A stretch of DNA of 64,000 bases. Source: an uncultured Bacilli bacterium (lineage in GTDB: Bacteria; Bacillota_I; Bacilli_A; RF39; UBA660). Each line of letters opens with the position of its first letter. Positions within the stretch are counted from its first letter, which is position 1. The stretch is from positions 53,949-117,948 of the forward strand of contig CAKOHW010000004.1 of the NCBI GenBank assembly GCA_934086185.1, written 5' to 3'. Under the pieces are notes generated by a model that did not search any database, was not told where the DNA came from, and saw nothing but the letters and a program-made list of their open reading frames with translations. Of the stretch, positions 1-9,128 are shown piece after piece. The position numbers were made by a program, and so were the translations under genes.

Positions 1-1
1 T

Positions 2-385
2 GCAATGATATTACCAGGTATTAGTGGTTCTACATTATTATTAATATTTGGATTGTATTTACCTATAATAAATGGTATAAAAAATTTATTACATTTTAAT
101 TTTTCTCCGTTGTTTGGTTTAATAATATTTGGCTTAGGTGTATTAACTGGTATATTTTCAACAATAAAGTTATTGAAACAAGCATTAGTTAAATTTAGAA
201 GTCAAACAGTTTATACAATAATTGGATTAATGCTTGGTTCTATTTATTCAATTATTATGGGTCCAACTACTTTAGATGTACCAGTTGATGCAATTAATTT
301 TGGTAATTTTAGTATTTTATTCTTTATAATAGGTGGAGTAGTTGTATTAGGATTACAAAAGTTAAAATCTATTTTAGAAAAATAA
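2..385 (+). CDS. DUF368 family membrane protein, C-terminal part
   Basis: Partial gene: the frame is open to the left edge, so the N-terminus lies outside the window. About 127 residues are visible, with the PGISGSTLLLIFGLY signature of DUF368 near the start and three to four hydrophobic segments, ending in a basic tail. DUF368 proteins are polytopic membrane proteins, and members have been linked to recycling undecaprenyl phosphate across the membrane (PopT type). That fits a peptidoglycan-bearing cell with a flippase gene nearby. A strong hairpin terminator follows, so the gene ends its transcription unit. Confidence 0.8.
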   Translation, partial: AMILPGISGSTLLLIFGLYLPIINGIKNLLHFNFSPLFGLIIFGLGVLTGIFSTIKLLKQALVKFRSQTVYTIIGLMLGSIYSIIMGPTTLDVPVDAINFGNFSILFFIIGGVVVLGLQKLKSILEK

Positions 386-394
386 TTTATTAAT

Positions 395-430
395 AAAAAA
401 CTTAGAATTATGATTTTTCTAAGTTTTTTA
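395..430 (+). terminator. Rho-independent terminator after the DUF368 gene
   Basis: AAAACTTAGAA pairs with TTCTAAGTTTT around a short loop, followed by a T-run. Confidence 0.85.
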
Positions 431-851
431 TGTTTATCCTAAAATAGGACAAATTTCTTAATATTTTAGTGTATTATAGTGTCTCGAATATTTAATTTGT
501 TTGGCTACCTTCTATTTTAAAAAGTTAGGAGGTACTTAGCTTGAAGGTAACAACTATCATCATAAGGTTTTTAGACCGTTTGATTATCATAATGATAATT
601 ATATTCCTATTCATTCTCTTACAAGGACAATAGGGAGTTTTGGTTTAAAAAAAGCATTATGTAAATAGTACACCCCAAATGGTAGTCATCAATTAGATGT
701 TCTACTAAATTAAGCGTAAAACAAAATTTGCATATTGTAAATGATAAATTGTTAAAGTATAATGTAGGTAGAGTAGAAAAGTACTCGGAATTAAAAATTA
801 ATTTTATAAAAGCACAGAATTATATAACCTAATTCTCTCTCGAACAAAAGT
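431..851 (+). promoter_or_regulatory. Long non-coding region upstream of the first surface protein gene
   Basis: About 420 bases without a credible ORF. It contains several possible hairpins, for example CCTATT...AATAGG, and GTAGTCATC...GATGTTCTAC near 690. The stretch after that last hairpin (CTACTAAATTAAG..TAAAACAAAATT, about 702-732) recurs upstream of the second SipW-type surface gene at about 48163-48195. This looks like a conserved leader or regulatory element. I could not match it to a named riboswitch. Confidence 0.5.
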
Positions 852-882
852 TTGGTCGGGGGGGGGTTAATAATTATATAAT
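852..882 (+). promoter_or_regulatory. Promoter with poly-G tract in the spacer
   Basis: A perfect -10 TATAAT lies at 877-882. A -35-like TTGGTC lies at 852-857. The 19-base spacer contains nine consecutive G residues at 858-866. The surface protein ATG is at 965, with a GGAAAGAGG ribosome site. A G9 tract is very unlikely by chance at this base composition. Slippage in the tract would change the -35/-10 spacing, and seven Gs would give the optimal 17. Confidence 0.55.
858..866. repeat. Homopolymeric G9 tract
   Basis: Nine Gs in a row, the longest G/C run I noticed in the window, upstream of a surface protein gene and between its probable promoter elements. This is a candidate slipped-strand contingency repeat. 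Confidence 0.9.
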
Positions 883-964
883 TTTTTTTGTATTTCATCC
901 TCATCTTAATTTTATACAAATTAATTATATGTGTAATATAAAATTTAAAGGAAAGAGGTAAAAT

Positions 965-3100
965 ATGAACAGAAAACAAAAGATTATAGTTAGTGTAGTA
1001 GGAATAACAATTGTACTTTTGGCACTTCTAGGATTGACATATGCATACTTTTTAACAAGGATACAAGGAAACACTAATGATAAGAGCATCAGTGTAACAA
1101 CTGCAAATTTAGAGTTAACTTATGCAGATGGTAATGGTACTATAACAAGTAATAATATTATGCCAGGAACTACATTAACTGACAAAGAATTTACAGTAAC
1201 AAATAATGGTAATGCAACTGTAAATAATTATGCTGTATATTTAGAAGATTTAGTAAATGAATTAACAAGGCCTGATGATATGGTATATACACTAACTTGT
1301 ACAAGTAGTAAAGAAAATGGATCATGTGTAGGTAAAAGTGAGACAGCTTTTCCAAAATTAGCAGGAATAATTGTAACTAATTCAATTGATGTAGGAGAAA
1401 CACAAACATATAAATTAACAGTAACATATAAAGAAATGGGAGTAGACCAAAGTGATGATATGGGTAAGAAAGTATCAGCACGAGTACAGATATATAATTT
1501 ACAAGATATTGTAGATGTAACAGGAACAGTAACAAATGCAAGTGAAGGAGATTATGTAGAAATGCATAGCGATCCAAGAAAAAGTATGATAACGACTGAT
1601 AATAAGTATTTAATAGCAGCAGTAGAACCAGGAACTCATACACTATATGTAAAAGATAAGGAAGGAACTGTAAAAGGAAGTAAAGAAATAACTATAAAAA
1701 AAGGTAATACAGCTAGTGTAAGTGGAACAAATATAACAGTAACAAACGATTCACAAACAGTTAATGTTAATATAAAAGCAATTGCTTCAACATTAACAAT
1801 AGATATTGGTGAAACAAAAGATTATATGCCATTTGAAGAGGGCACACTTGCATATAATATATTAAATAATGCAAAACTAAATGCAAATGGTACGGAATTT
1901 GTAAAGAGTCCTATAACAAAACCTATAAAAGGTACAAGTGGTATAAAATATAATAAATCAAATGATCCAGTGACTTTTTCTGAAACATTTGATAATGTCT
2001 CTAACTATTATATAGCATATGCTACAGAATATGAAATTGACGAAGATAGTGGAAATTTTTCTTTAGGCACTAAAACTTCTTCAGTGAAAATCGAAAAATT
2101 TTCTGGTAGTTTATCTTCAAAATTGAAAGGAAAATATATATATTTAAGTGAAAACGAAGAAATAGCAAAGAAAAATGTTTTTTCTAAGATTTATAAGGTT
2201 AGTACTGATGAAGATATTATTGATGACACAATTAAATGTGCTTCAATTTTAAAAGAACATAAAGTTATAGATGAAAGTGTTTTATCTATAACTGATGATG
2301 ATTATGGGAATTCTTATTACTTTAGAGGATCAGTTAACGATAATTATGTAGAGTTTAACAATATGTGTTTTAGAGTTGTTAGAATAGCAGGAGATGGAAG
2401 TATAAAAATAATACTTGCAAAAGAAGATTTATGTTCAACAATATCTACTTCTGATACAAAAAGTGCATTAATAAATAATGGTGCAACTACAATTTATGGA
2501 TATAATAGTGTTAATAATAAGTATGTGGCAAATTATAATAATACGATTAATGGACTTTATTTTACATTGCAAAAGTGGTTTAATTCGACTGGATTAGAAA
2601 GTAAAAAATCAAAATTAAAAAATGATACATGGTGTTTAGGAGGAGGAATAAATAAATATGATACAAGTGGTAAAATTTTAGATAATAGTGATAGTACTAT
2701 TGAAGATTCAACTTATTATTATTTATTAGGTCTAAGAATTTTTGGACATTCTATGCCTAAACAAAGTTCTTTAAAGTGTTCACAAGAAGAAGAAAAAATA
2801 GATAGCTATTTTGGTACATTGACAGTCGATGAGTATGGTTTTGCTGGGGGTTCTGGAATAACTAATGATACATTTTATTTGGCTGATAATGCTAAAGGTT
2901 CATATATTTGGACTTTATCTAAAGTATCTCATATATCAAGTGGTGATATTCTAATTAATATTAATAAAACTAGTTTATTATCAACCAAACTTCCTAATTA
3001 TAAATGTTCAGTTATGCCAGTTATAACATTATTAAATAACACCAAAATCATATCTGGGGATGGAACTATTTCGAATCCGTACAAGATTTTAGAAAGTTAA
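965..3100 (+). CDS. SipW-type (TasA/camelysin-like) secreted surface protein
   Basis: A 711-residue exported protein. The N-terminus has KKQ-like positive residues, a hydrophobic segment and the LTYAYF signal that marks proteins processed by SipW-type signal peptidases. Residues 40-190 form a camelysin/TasA-like beta domain with paired cysteines. An Ig-like stretch follows at about 180-270. The C-terminal domain from about 410 carries MCFRVVRIAGDGS and ends with a GDGT..NPY motif shared with the protein at 48259. The first 46 residues are almost identical to that paralogue. There is no LPXTG motif. The C-terminal region is AT-rich like the rest of the gene, unlike the paralogue. Expression may be phase-variable because of the poly-G tract upstream. 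A role in adhesion or matrix is inference. Confidence 0.75.
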   Translation: MNRKQKIIVSVVGITIVLLALLGLTYAYFLTRIQGNTNDKSISVTTANLELTYADGNGTITSNNIMPGTTLTDKEFTVTNNGNATVNNYAVYLEDLVNELTRPDDMVYTLTCTSSKENGSCVGKSETAFPKLAGIIVTNSIDVGETQTYKLTVTYKEMGVDQSDDMGKKVSARVQIYNLQDIVDVTGTVTNASEGDYVEMHSDPRKSMITTDNKYLIAAVEPGTHTLYVKDKEGTVKGSKEITIKKGNTASVSGTNITVTNDSQTVNVNIKAIASTLTIDIGETKDYMPFEEGTLAYNILNNAKLNANGTEFVKSPITKPIKGTSGIKYNKSNDPVTFSETFDNVSNYYIAYATEYEIDEDSGNFSLGTKTSSVKIEKFSGSLSSKLKGKYIYLSENEEIAKKNVFSKIYKVSTDEDIIDDTIKCASILKEHKVIDESVLSITDDDYGNSYYFRGSVNDNYVEFNNMCFRVVRIAGDGSIKIILAKEDLCSTISTSDTKSALINNGATTIYGYNSVNNKYVANYNNTINGLYFTLQKWFNSTGLESKKSKLKNDTWCLGGGINKYDTSGKILDNSDSTIEDSTYYYLLGLRIFGHSMPKQSSLKCSQEEEKIDSYFGTLTVDEYGFAGGSGITNDTFYLADNAKGSYIWTLSKVSHISSGDILININKTSLLSTKLPNYKCSVMPVITLLNNTKIISGDGTISNPYKILES

Positions 3101-3118
3101 TGGAATAATACTAAAAAT

Positions 3119-3159
3119 GCAATAAAGATTTAATATTTTTATATTTATTGCTTTTTTTT
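3119..3159 (+). terminator. Terminator after the surface protein gene
   Basis: GCAATAAA pairs with TTTATTGC and is followed by eight Ts. Confidence 0.8.
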
Positions 3160-3237
3160 GAAAAAATATAGAAAAATTTTGACTTTTATTTTGTACCTTA
3201 TTATGTTAGAATTATTATTGTAAAGGAAGTGTGTTAT

Positions 3238-4953
3238 GTGAAGAATACATATGTATTATTTGGTATAGCGTATTTAGTTTTAGCAATTATACTTGTAATA
3301 ATTATGTATATAATTGTTAGAAAACATATGAAAAATAAATATAGTAACGCACTTAAATTGTTAGAAAGAGATAAGAATTTAATAATTAGTGCTTCAATAC
3401 TAAGTGAATTAAATAAAGTAGAATCATTAGTTAATAATAAAGAACTTGAAAAAAAATATGAGGGTTGGAAAAATAAATTTAAAAACATAAAAGATAAAGA
3501 AGTGCCTAAAATTACTGATGAACTTATTGGTGTTGAAGAATTAGTTAATACTAGGAAATATAAAGAAATAGAAAATAAATTAGCTAAAATAGAATTAGAT
3601 ATATATTTCGTTAAAAGTAAGAGTAAATTTTTATTAGATGAAATAAAAGAAATTACTACTAGTGAAGAAAAGAATAGAGAAATTGTTACTAAGTTAAAAT
3701 CTAAGTATAGAGAAATATTTGTAAAGTATAATAATCAAAAAGAAGATTATGATATTATTAGTAGTCCTATAGAATTACAATTTGAAAATGTAGATAAGTT
3801 ATTTAGTGCCTTTGAAATAAGTATGGAAAATAATGCTTATACTGAAGTAGGTAAAATAGTTAAAGCGTTAGATGATACTATAGGTAATTTAAGTATCGTT
3901 ATCGAAGAAGCTCCTAGTATTATATTAATGGGTAAAGTTTTGATACCTAAAAAGATTAAAGATACTAAGGCTATTTATGAGAAGATGATTAGTGAAGGTT
4001 ATAATTTAGATTATTTGAAAATCGATTATAATATTGAAGAAAGTGAAAAAAAGATTGCAGATATATTTGATAGATTGAAAGTATTAAATTTAGTTGATTC
4101 TATATTTGAACTTAAAACTTTATTAGATTATTATGATAATTTATATAATGATTTTGAAAAAGAAAAAATAAGTAGAAAGATGTTTGAAGATTATACTAGA
4201 ACTATTGGTATAAGGGCTAAGAAGATATTATCTGTAGTTTATAGTTTGACTAAGAAGATTGAAGATATTAAGTATAGTTATGATTTAACTGATGATGAGG
4301 TTAAAATAATCGATGAATTATCTTTAACTGGTAAAAGTATTAAAAGTGAATATGAATCTATTATTGAAGATTATAGACAAAAAATATATGCGTTTTCTAA
4401 ACTTAATAAACAAATGGAATTATTAAATTTAAAACTAAGTAAGGCAGAAGATAAGTTGGAGTATACATTAAAGAGTTTAGGTAGTTTAAAAGAGGATGAA
4501 CTACGTGCTCGTGAACAATTAGAAGAAATTAAATCTATACTTTCTAGTGCTAAGGAAAAAATTACTAGTTATAAGTTACCACAAATACCTAAATGTTATT
4601 ATATAGAATTAGATGAAGCATGTATCGCTATTCGTGAGTTAATTAAAGAATTAGAGGCAAAACCATTAAATATAAAAACTTTAAATATTAGAGTTGATAC
4701 AGCAAGGGATTTGGTTCTTAAATTATATAATACTAGTAATGAAACTATTAAGACAGCATGGATGGCTGAAAATGCTATTATTTATGGTAATAGATATAGA
4801 GTTGGAAATAAAGAAATTAATGATAATTTAGAAAAAGCTAGTAATTTATTTATGAAGGGGAATTTTAAACTTTCTTTAGAAACTAGTATAAGTGCTATTA
4901 ATATAATAGAACCGGGTATACATAAAAGATTGTTAGAAGCGTATAAAAAATAG
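3238..4953 (+). CDS. ezrA: Septation ring formation regulator EzrA
   Basis: About 571 residues with one N-terminal membrane segment followed by a long, charged, almost wholly alpha-helical region of spectrin-like coiled coils. Both the layout and the length are typical of EzrA. EzrA is a membrane-anchored protein of low-GC Gram-positives that binds FtsZ and controls Z-ring assembly at the division site. I chose the GTG at 3238 because AAAGGAAG lies about eight bases upstream; the GTG at 3229 is too close to it. The gene stands alone between two terminators. Confidence 0.88.
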   Translation: MKNTYVLFGIAYLVLAIILVIIMYIIVRKHMKNKYSNALKLLERDKNLIISASILSELNKVESLVNNKELEKKYEGWKNKFKNIKDKEVPKITDELIGVEELVNTRKYKEIENKLAKIELDIYFVKSKSKFLLDEIKEITTSEEKNREIVTKLKSKYREIFVKYNNQKEDYDIISSPIELQFENVDKLFSAFEISMENNAYTEVGKIVKALDDTIGNLSIVIEEAPSIILMGKVLIPKKIKDTKAIYEKMISEGYNLDYLKIDYNIEESEKKIADIFDRLKVLNLVDSIFELKTLLDYYDNLYNDFEKEKISRKMFEDYTRTIGIRAKKILSVVYSLTKKIEDIKYSYDLTDDEVKIIDELSLTGKSIKSEYESIIEDYRQKIYAFSKLNKQMELLNLKLSKAEDKLEYTLKSLGSLKEDELRAREQLEEIKSILSSAKEKITSYKLPQIPKCYYIELDEACIAIRELIKELEAKPLNIKTLNIRVDTARDLVLKLYNTSNETIKTAWMAENAIIYGNRYRVGNKEINDNLEKASNLFMKGNFKLSLETSISAINIIEPGIHKRLLEAYKK

Positions 4954-4975
4954 AAATCTTTTTGGATTTCTTTTT
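4953..4975 (+). terminator. Terminator after ezrA
   Basis: GAAATC pairs with GATTTC, with a T-rich tail. Confidence 0.75.
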
Positions 4976-5012
4976 GTATATTTGGTAAAATAATAAATGG
5001 ATTGGTGATTAA

Positions 5013-6647
5013 ATGAAAAAAAATAGTTTTGTAGAAGGTACGATAGTTGCATATATTGCTATATTATTAACTAAAGTATTGGGTGCAATATATGTTATTC
5101 CTTTTTATAAGATAATTGGTACTAATGGTGGTGTACTTTATGGGTATGCATATAATATTTATAATTTATTTTTAAATATATCTACTAGTGGTATACCTAC
5201 TGCAGTGGCAATTATTATAAGTGAATATAATGCTTTAAAAATGTTTAATGAAAGAGAGTATACTTATAAATTAGCAAATAAGTTAATTGCTACTATATCT
5301 TTTATTGCTTTTTTAGTTATGTTTATATTTGCTAAACAACTTGCTTTATTTTATATAGGAGATTTAAGTGGTGGAAATTCAATAGATAATGTAGTATTGG
5401 TTATTAGAGTTATTTCATTATGTTTGTTAGTTGTTCCTTTCTTGAGTGTTACTCGTGGTTATTTACAAGGTAATAAGTATGTTTCTATTTCTTCTTTTAG
5501 TCAATTACTTGAACAAGTTGCTAGGATAATTGTTGTATTAATTGGATCTTATGTAGCAATAAATGTACTTAATTTAGGTGTTCCTATTGGAGTAAGTGTT
5601 GCTTTATTTGGTACTGTATTTGGAGCTTTTGTTGCATTTATGTTTTTAAAGTATAAAATACGTAAAAATAGAGATGAATTGTTATGTGGTGTAGATAAAA
5701 GTAAGAAGTTAAATATTACTACTTTTGCATTATGTAAAAAGATTATTTATTTAGCTATTCCTATTATAATTATTGCTATTACTCAAAATATATATGAGAT
5801 GGTAGATTTAAAATTTATATTAAAAGGTTTATACATGATAGGTTTTGATGCGAGTACTTGTGAGTTACTTGGTAGTATTATTGTTACTTGGACACCTAAA
5901 ATATGTATGATAATTAATGCTTTAGCATTAGGATTATGTAATAGTGTTATACCTTTTATTGTAGAGGATTTTGTTAAAGGTAATTTAAATAGTGTTAATA
6001 GTAAGTTTAATCAAGCAATTAATACAATATTATTTGTAGCAGTTCCTTTATCATTATTTATTATTACATTTAAAAATAATGTTTATTATTTATTTTATGG
6101 TGAAAGTAATTATGGTGGTGTAGTACTTGCTATGATGAGTGTAGTTAGTATAACTTTTTCTATTAGTTTAGTTATTAATATGATTTTACAAGGTATGAAA
6201 AAACATAAGATGGTATACATAAATACAGTTGCTGGTTTAATTATTAATGCTTGTTTAGATATACCTATGATACTTTTATTAAATAAAATTGGATTTCATC
6301 CATATTTAGGAACTTTGTTTGCAACATTTATTGGACAATTAGTAGCAATTAGTTTAGTTTTATTAAGTTTGAAAAAAGAATATAAATTTCATTATAGAGA
6401 TATTTTTAAAACGTTTAGTAAGATGATATTGCCTTTAGCTAGTATGATAATAGTATTATTTATACTAAGTAGATTTGTTGGTAATAGTGGTAATTATTTA
6501 ATTAGAATTATTAAACTTGGTATATGTGGTATACTAAGTGTAGGAACTTATTTATTTGTTGCTTATAAAAATAAGTCTATTAATGCTATTTTAGGTGATG
6601 AGATAATAAATAAAGTTTTGGGTAAGTTTAAAAGAAATAGAGGTTAA
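5013..6647 (+). CDS. MurJ/SpoVB-like polysaccharide or lipid II flippase
   Basis: A 544-residue integral membrane protein with about 14 hydrophobic segments, of the MOP/MviN superfamily. The opening region (TKVLGAIYVIPFYKIIG) and the conserved GIPTAVA and LRGYLQG-like motifs (here VTRGYLQGN) match the SpoVB/YtgP group of MurJ-type transporters. These flip lipid-linked cell-wall precursors, and in some cases other glycolipids. It starts at an ATG with GGTGAT upstream. The alanine racemase gene follows after three bases, so the two are surely cotranscribed, which supports a peptidoglycan role. Confidence 0.82.
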   Translation: MKKNSFVEGTIVAYIAILLTKVLGAIYVIPFYKIIGTNGGVLYGYAYNIYNLFLNISTSGIPTAVAIIISEYNALKMFNEREYTYKLANKLIATISFIAFLVMFIFAKQLALFYIGDLSGGNSIDNVVLVIRVISLCLLVVPFLSVTRGYLQGNKYVSISSFSQLLEQVARIIVVLIGSYVAINVLNLGVPIGVSVALFGTVFGAFVAFMFLKYKIRKNRDELLCGVDKSKKLNITTFALCKKIIYLAIPIIIIAITQNIYEMVDLKFILKGLYMIGFDASTCELLGSIIVTWTPKICMIINALALGLCNSVIPFIVEDFVKGNLNSVNSKFNQAINTILFVAVPLSLFIITFKNNVYYLFYGESNYGGVVLAMMSVVSITFSISLVINMILQGMKKHKMVYINTVAGLIINACLDIPMILLLNKIGFHPYLGTLFATFIGQLVAISLVLLSLKKEYKFHYRDIFKTFSKMILPLASMIIVLFILSRFVGNSGNYLIRIIKLGICGILSVGTYLFVAYKNKSINAILGDEIINKVLGKFKRNRG

Positions 6648-6650
6648 ATT

Positions 6651-7838
6651 ATGAAAGGTACATATGTTGAAATTAATTTAGATAATATTAAACATAATGT
6701 TAGTGAGATAAAGAAAAAATATAGTAATTATGATTATTATATTGGGGTTGTTAAGGGGGACGCTTATGGGCATGGAGAATATGTATCTCGTATACTAGAG
6801 GAAAGTGGAATTAATTATTTGGCTGTTAGTAGTTTGAGAGAAGCTCATAATGTTAGGAAGTATAATAAAGATATGCCTATTCTTTTATTAGAACCTATTC
6901 ATATTAGTGAGTTGAAAGATGCTATAAATAATAATTTAACTTTAGTTATACATGAGTTAAGTTATGCTAAAGAATTAGTTAAAAAAATAAAAAAAGATAT
7001 AAAAGTTCATATAAAAATTGATTCTGGAATGGGTAGATTAGGTTTTACAGATAAATATGAATTAAGAGAATGTTATAATTTGTTAAGTGAAAATAAATAT
7101 ATTAATGTTGAAGGTATATATTCTCATTTTGCTACTATTGGATTATTTGATAAAAGATGGGATATTCAGTTGGAAAGATTTAGAGATATTACTAGTTTAA
7201 TTAATATATATGATATTCCTATTAGACATATGGGAAGTAGCATAACTTTATTAAGTCATCCTAAGATAGATTTTTGTAATGGAATCAGAAGTGCTACTTT
7301 AATGTTTGGATATAATATTTCAATTAATGAAAGTAATGTTGGTTTAAAAAATAAATTGAGAATATTAAGAAATAGAATATATCAAAAAAAATATAAAATT
7401 AGTGAGTGTTATACTAATGTAGAAATAGATGTTAAGAATTGTATGAGATTTTATACTGATATTTTAACAATTAAAACTATTAAGTCTGGAGATTATATAG
7501 GATATGGTGCAAAAGTTAAAGTAGAAAAAGATACTAAGATAGCGGTATTGCCTGTAGGTTATGATAATGGCATTGGTATAAAAAATATTAATCGTTATGT
7601 ACTTATTAATGGTAAGAGATATAATGTATTATGTGGTGGAATGAATATGATGACTATTGAAGTAGATGATAGTGTTAGTATTGATGATAAAGTAACTTTA
7701 ATGGATGGTAAAAATATTCAGATAGGTACATTAGGTAGATTTGGTGGTAAAACTATGCATGAAGTTATGTTAGATATTGGTAAGAATAATATTAGAGTTT
7801 ATACTAAGAATGGTGAAATAGAATATATAGAAGAATAG
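6651..7838 (+). CDS. alr: Alanine racemase family protein
   Basis: 395 residues of the fold-type III PLP racemase family, which makes D-alanine for peptidoglycan. The PLP lysine is K35 in VVKGDAYGHG. The typical HIKIDSGMGRLG segment follows, and IGYGAKV near 283 supplies the second catalytic tyrosine. GYDNGI and the C-terminal beta domain (GGMNMMTIEVDD) are also present. The gene lies three bases after the flippase gene and ten before the ATP-grasp gene, a compact cell-envelope operon. A broader racemase specificity cannot be excluded from sequence alone. Confidence 0.85.
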   Translation: MKGTYVEINLDNIKHNVSEIKKKYSNYDYYIGVVKGDAYGHGEYVSRILEESGINYLAVSSLREAHNVRKYNKDMPILLLEPIHISELKDAINNNLTLVIHELSYAKELVKKIKKDIKVHIKIDSGMGRLGFTDKYELRECYNLLSENKYINVEGIYSHFATIGLFDKRWDIQLERFRDITSLINIYDIPIRHMGSSITLLSHPKIDFCNGIRSATLMFGYNISINESNVGLKNKLRILRNRIYQKKYKISECYTNVEIDVKNCMRFYTDILTIKTIKSGDYIGYGAKVKVEKDTKIAVLPVGYDNGIGIKNINRYVLINGKRYNVLCGGMNMMTIEVDDSVSIDDKVTLMDGKNIQIGTLGRFGGKTMHEVMLDIGKNNIRVYTKNGEIEYIEE

Positions 7839-7848
7839 TAGGTGTAAT

Positions 7849-8868
7849 ATGGGAGTTACTAGATGGCTTTTAAGAAAAATTGGTAGTATTAATCATGATA
7901 GAATGAATAAAACATTAGATGTTATACAAAAAGAAAACAATAAATCTAGATTTTATATTAAATGTGATATGATTAAATGTTTTATTACTAGGGGTAGTGG
8001 ATATACTGATTATTTTAGAGGTAATTATATAAATTTAAGTAAAGAAGAAAAGAAAACTTTTTTTACTGCTAAGTCTTTTTATAAGTTTTTATCTTATATG
8101 AATGATAAGAGATATGAAGTTATATTAAATGATAAGTTAGTATTTAATAACTATTTTAGTAAATATATTAATAGAGATTGGATTAATTTAAGAGTTAGTA
8201 GTTTAGAAGATTTTAAAAAGTTTTTAATAAATAAAGATGTAGTATTTGCTAAGATTGCTAATGGTGAAGGTGGACATGGTGTTAGTAGAATAGTTGTTAA
8301 AGATAGAAAAATTGATGATTTATATAAAGAATTATTAGATAAAAAACAATTCTTGGTAGAAGATGCTATAAAACAAAGTGATGAAGTTAATGAATTAAAT
8401 CCTAATGTAGTTAATTCTTTTAGAATTATAACTATTTATAAAGATGGTAAAGTATATATAGTTAATAATGCTTTTAGAGTTAATCAAGATGAATCTAATG
8501 TTATTGGATGTACTAATGATATTTATTTTAGTATGAATGAAGATGGTATTATAGATAGCAATGTTATTGATGATTTTGGTAATGTTTATTTAGAACATCC
8601 ATTAACACATAAGAAATTTAAAGACGTTAAAATTAGTGGAGTTAAAGAAGCTTTTTCGCTAGTAAAAAAATTACATTTAGAAATACCAGAGATGCGTTAT
8701 ATAGGATGGGATATTGCATTTACTAATGATGGGGTAGAATTAGTAGAAGGAAATGAATATCCAGGTTACGGAATAATACAATTTTATAAATTACATAATA
8801 AAAATACTGGTCATTTAAAAGAAGTAAAAGATATTTTAGGTGAAGAATTTGATAAAATTAAATTATGA
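7849..8868 (+). CDS. ATP-grasp enzyme (sugar-transfer/glutamate-ligase-like)
   Basis: 339 residues with the ATP-grasp pattern: AKIANGEGGHGVSRI (the flexible lysine and glycine-rich loop, about 140-155), VEDAI, NSFRIITI and a C-terminal metal-binding WDIAFTNDGVELVEGNEYPG. This resembles the ATP-grasp subfamily found beside sugar transferases and alpha-L-glutamate-ligase-related proteins. Such enzymes join a carboxylate to an amine or a similar acceptor using ATP. It is the last gene of the flippase and racemase operon and is followed by a terminator, so a cell-wall or capsule modification role is likely. The substrate is unknown. Confidence 0.75.
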   Translation: MGVTRWLLRKIGSINHDRMNKTLDVIQKENNKSRFYIKCDMIKCFITRGSGYTDYFRGNYINLSKEEKKTFFTAKSFYKFLSYMNDKRYEVILNDKLVFNNYFSKYINRDWINLRVSSLEDFKKFLINKDVVFAKIANGEGGHGVSRIVVKDRKIDDLYKELLDKKQFLVEDAIKQSDEVNELNPNVVNSFRIITIYKDGKVYIVNNAFRVNQDESNVIGCTNDIYFSMNEDGIIDSNVIDDFGNVYLEHPLTHKKFKDVKISGVKEAFSLVKKLHLEIPEMRYIGWDIAFTNDGVELVEGNEYPGYGIIQFYKLHNKNTGHLKEVKDILGEEFDKIKL

Positions 8869-8925
8869 TGCTATGAATTATATGTTTTTTTGTCTAAAAT
8901 TAAAATAATATTATAATATTTAAGC

Positions 8926-8955
8926 TTAAACGTTTTTTTAAACGTTTTTTTTAAT
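8926..8955 (+). terminator. Terminator of the flippase-alr-ATP-grasp operon
   Basis: AAACG and CGTTT pair around a T-rich loop, followed by eight Ts. Confidence 0.75.
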
Positions 8956-8989
8956 TTTTTGAACAAAAAATAAGATTCGATATATTATT

Positions 8990-9112
8990 AAATGGTATAT
9001 TTAATATGAAGAAGAGATAGTAATAGGTTATTAATTAAAGAGTTTGAGTTTAAGTAACCATTTTATTAAATCTTATGGTATCAATCACAATTATTAATGA
9101 TTGATATTTTTT
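8990..9112 (+). promoter_or_regulatory. Leader with attenuator hairpin upstream of the GNAT/radical-SAM-like gene
   Basis: Immediately before the ribosome site is a perfect nine-pair hairpin, TATCAATCA with TGATTGATA (9079-9106), followed by a T-run. This is a canonical terminator sitting in the 5' leader of the next gene. A second stem, GGTTATT...AAGTAACC, lies upstream at about 9024-9060. The arrangement suggests transcription attenuation. It is not a clear T-box, because the conserved GGTGG core is missing, and it matches no riboswitch I know. Confidence 0.5.
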
Positions 9113-9128
9113 GTTAGGAGTGTTTATA

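Noticed and set aside
431..851. Known riboswitch (cyclic di-GMP, SAM, purine, lysine) in the surface gene leader
   Set aside because: None of the conserved core motifs I know for these classes could be found.
791..979. Minus-strand ORF of 62 codons upstream of the surface gene
   Set aside because: No ribosome site, unlikely composition, and it overlaps the promoter and poly-G tract of the plus-strand gene.
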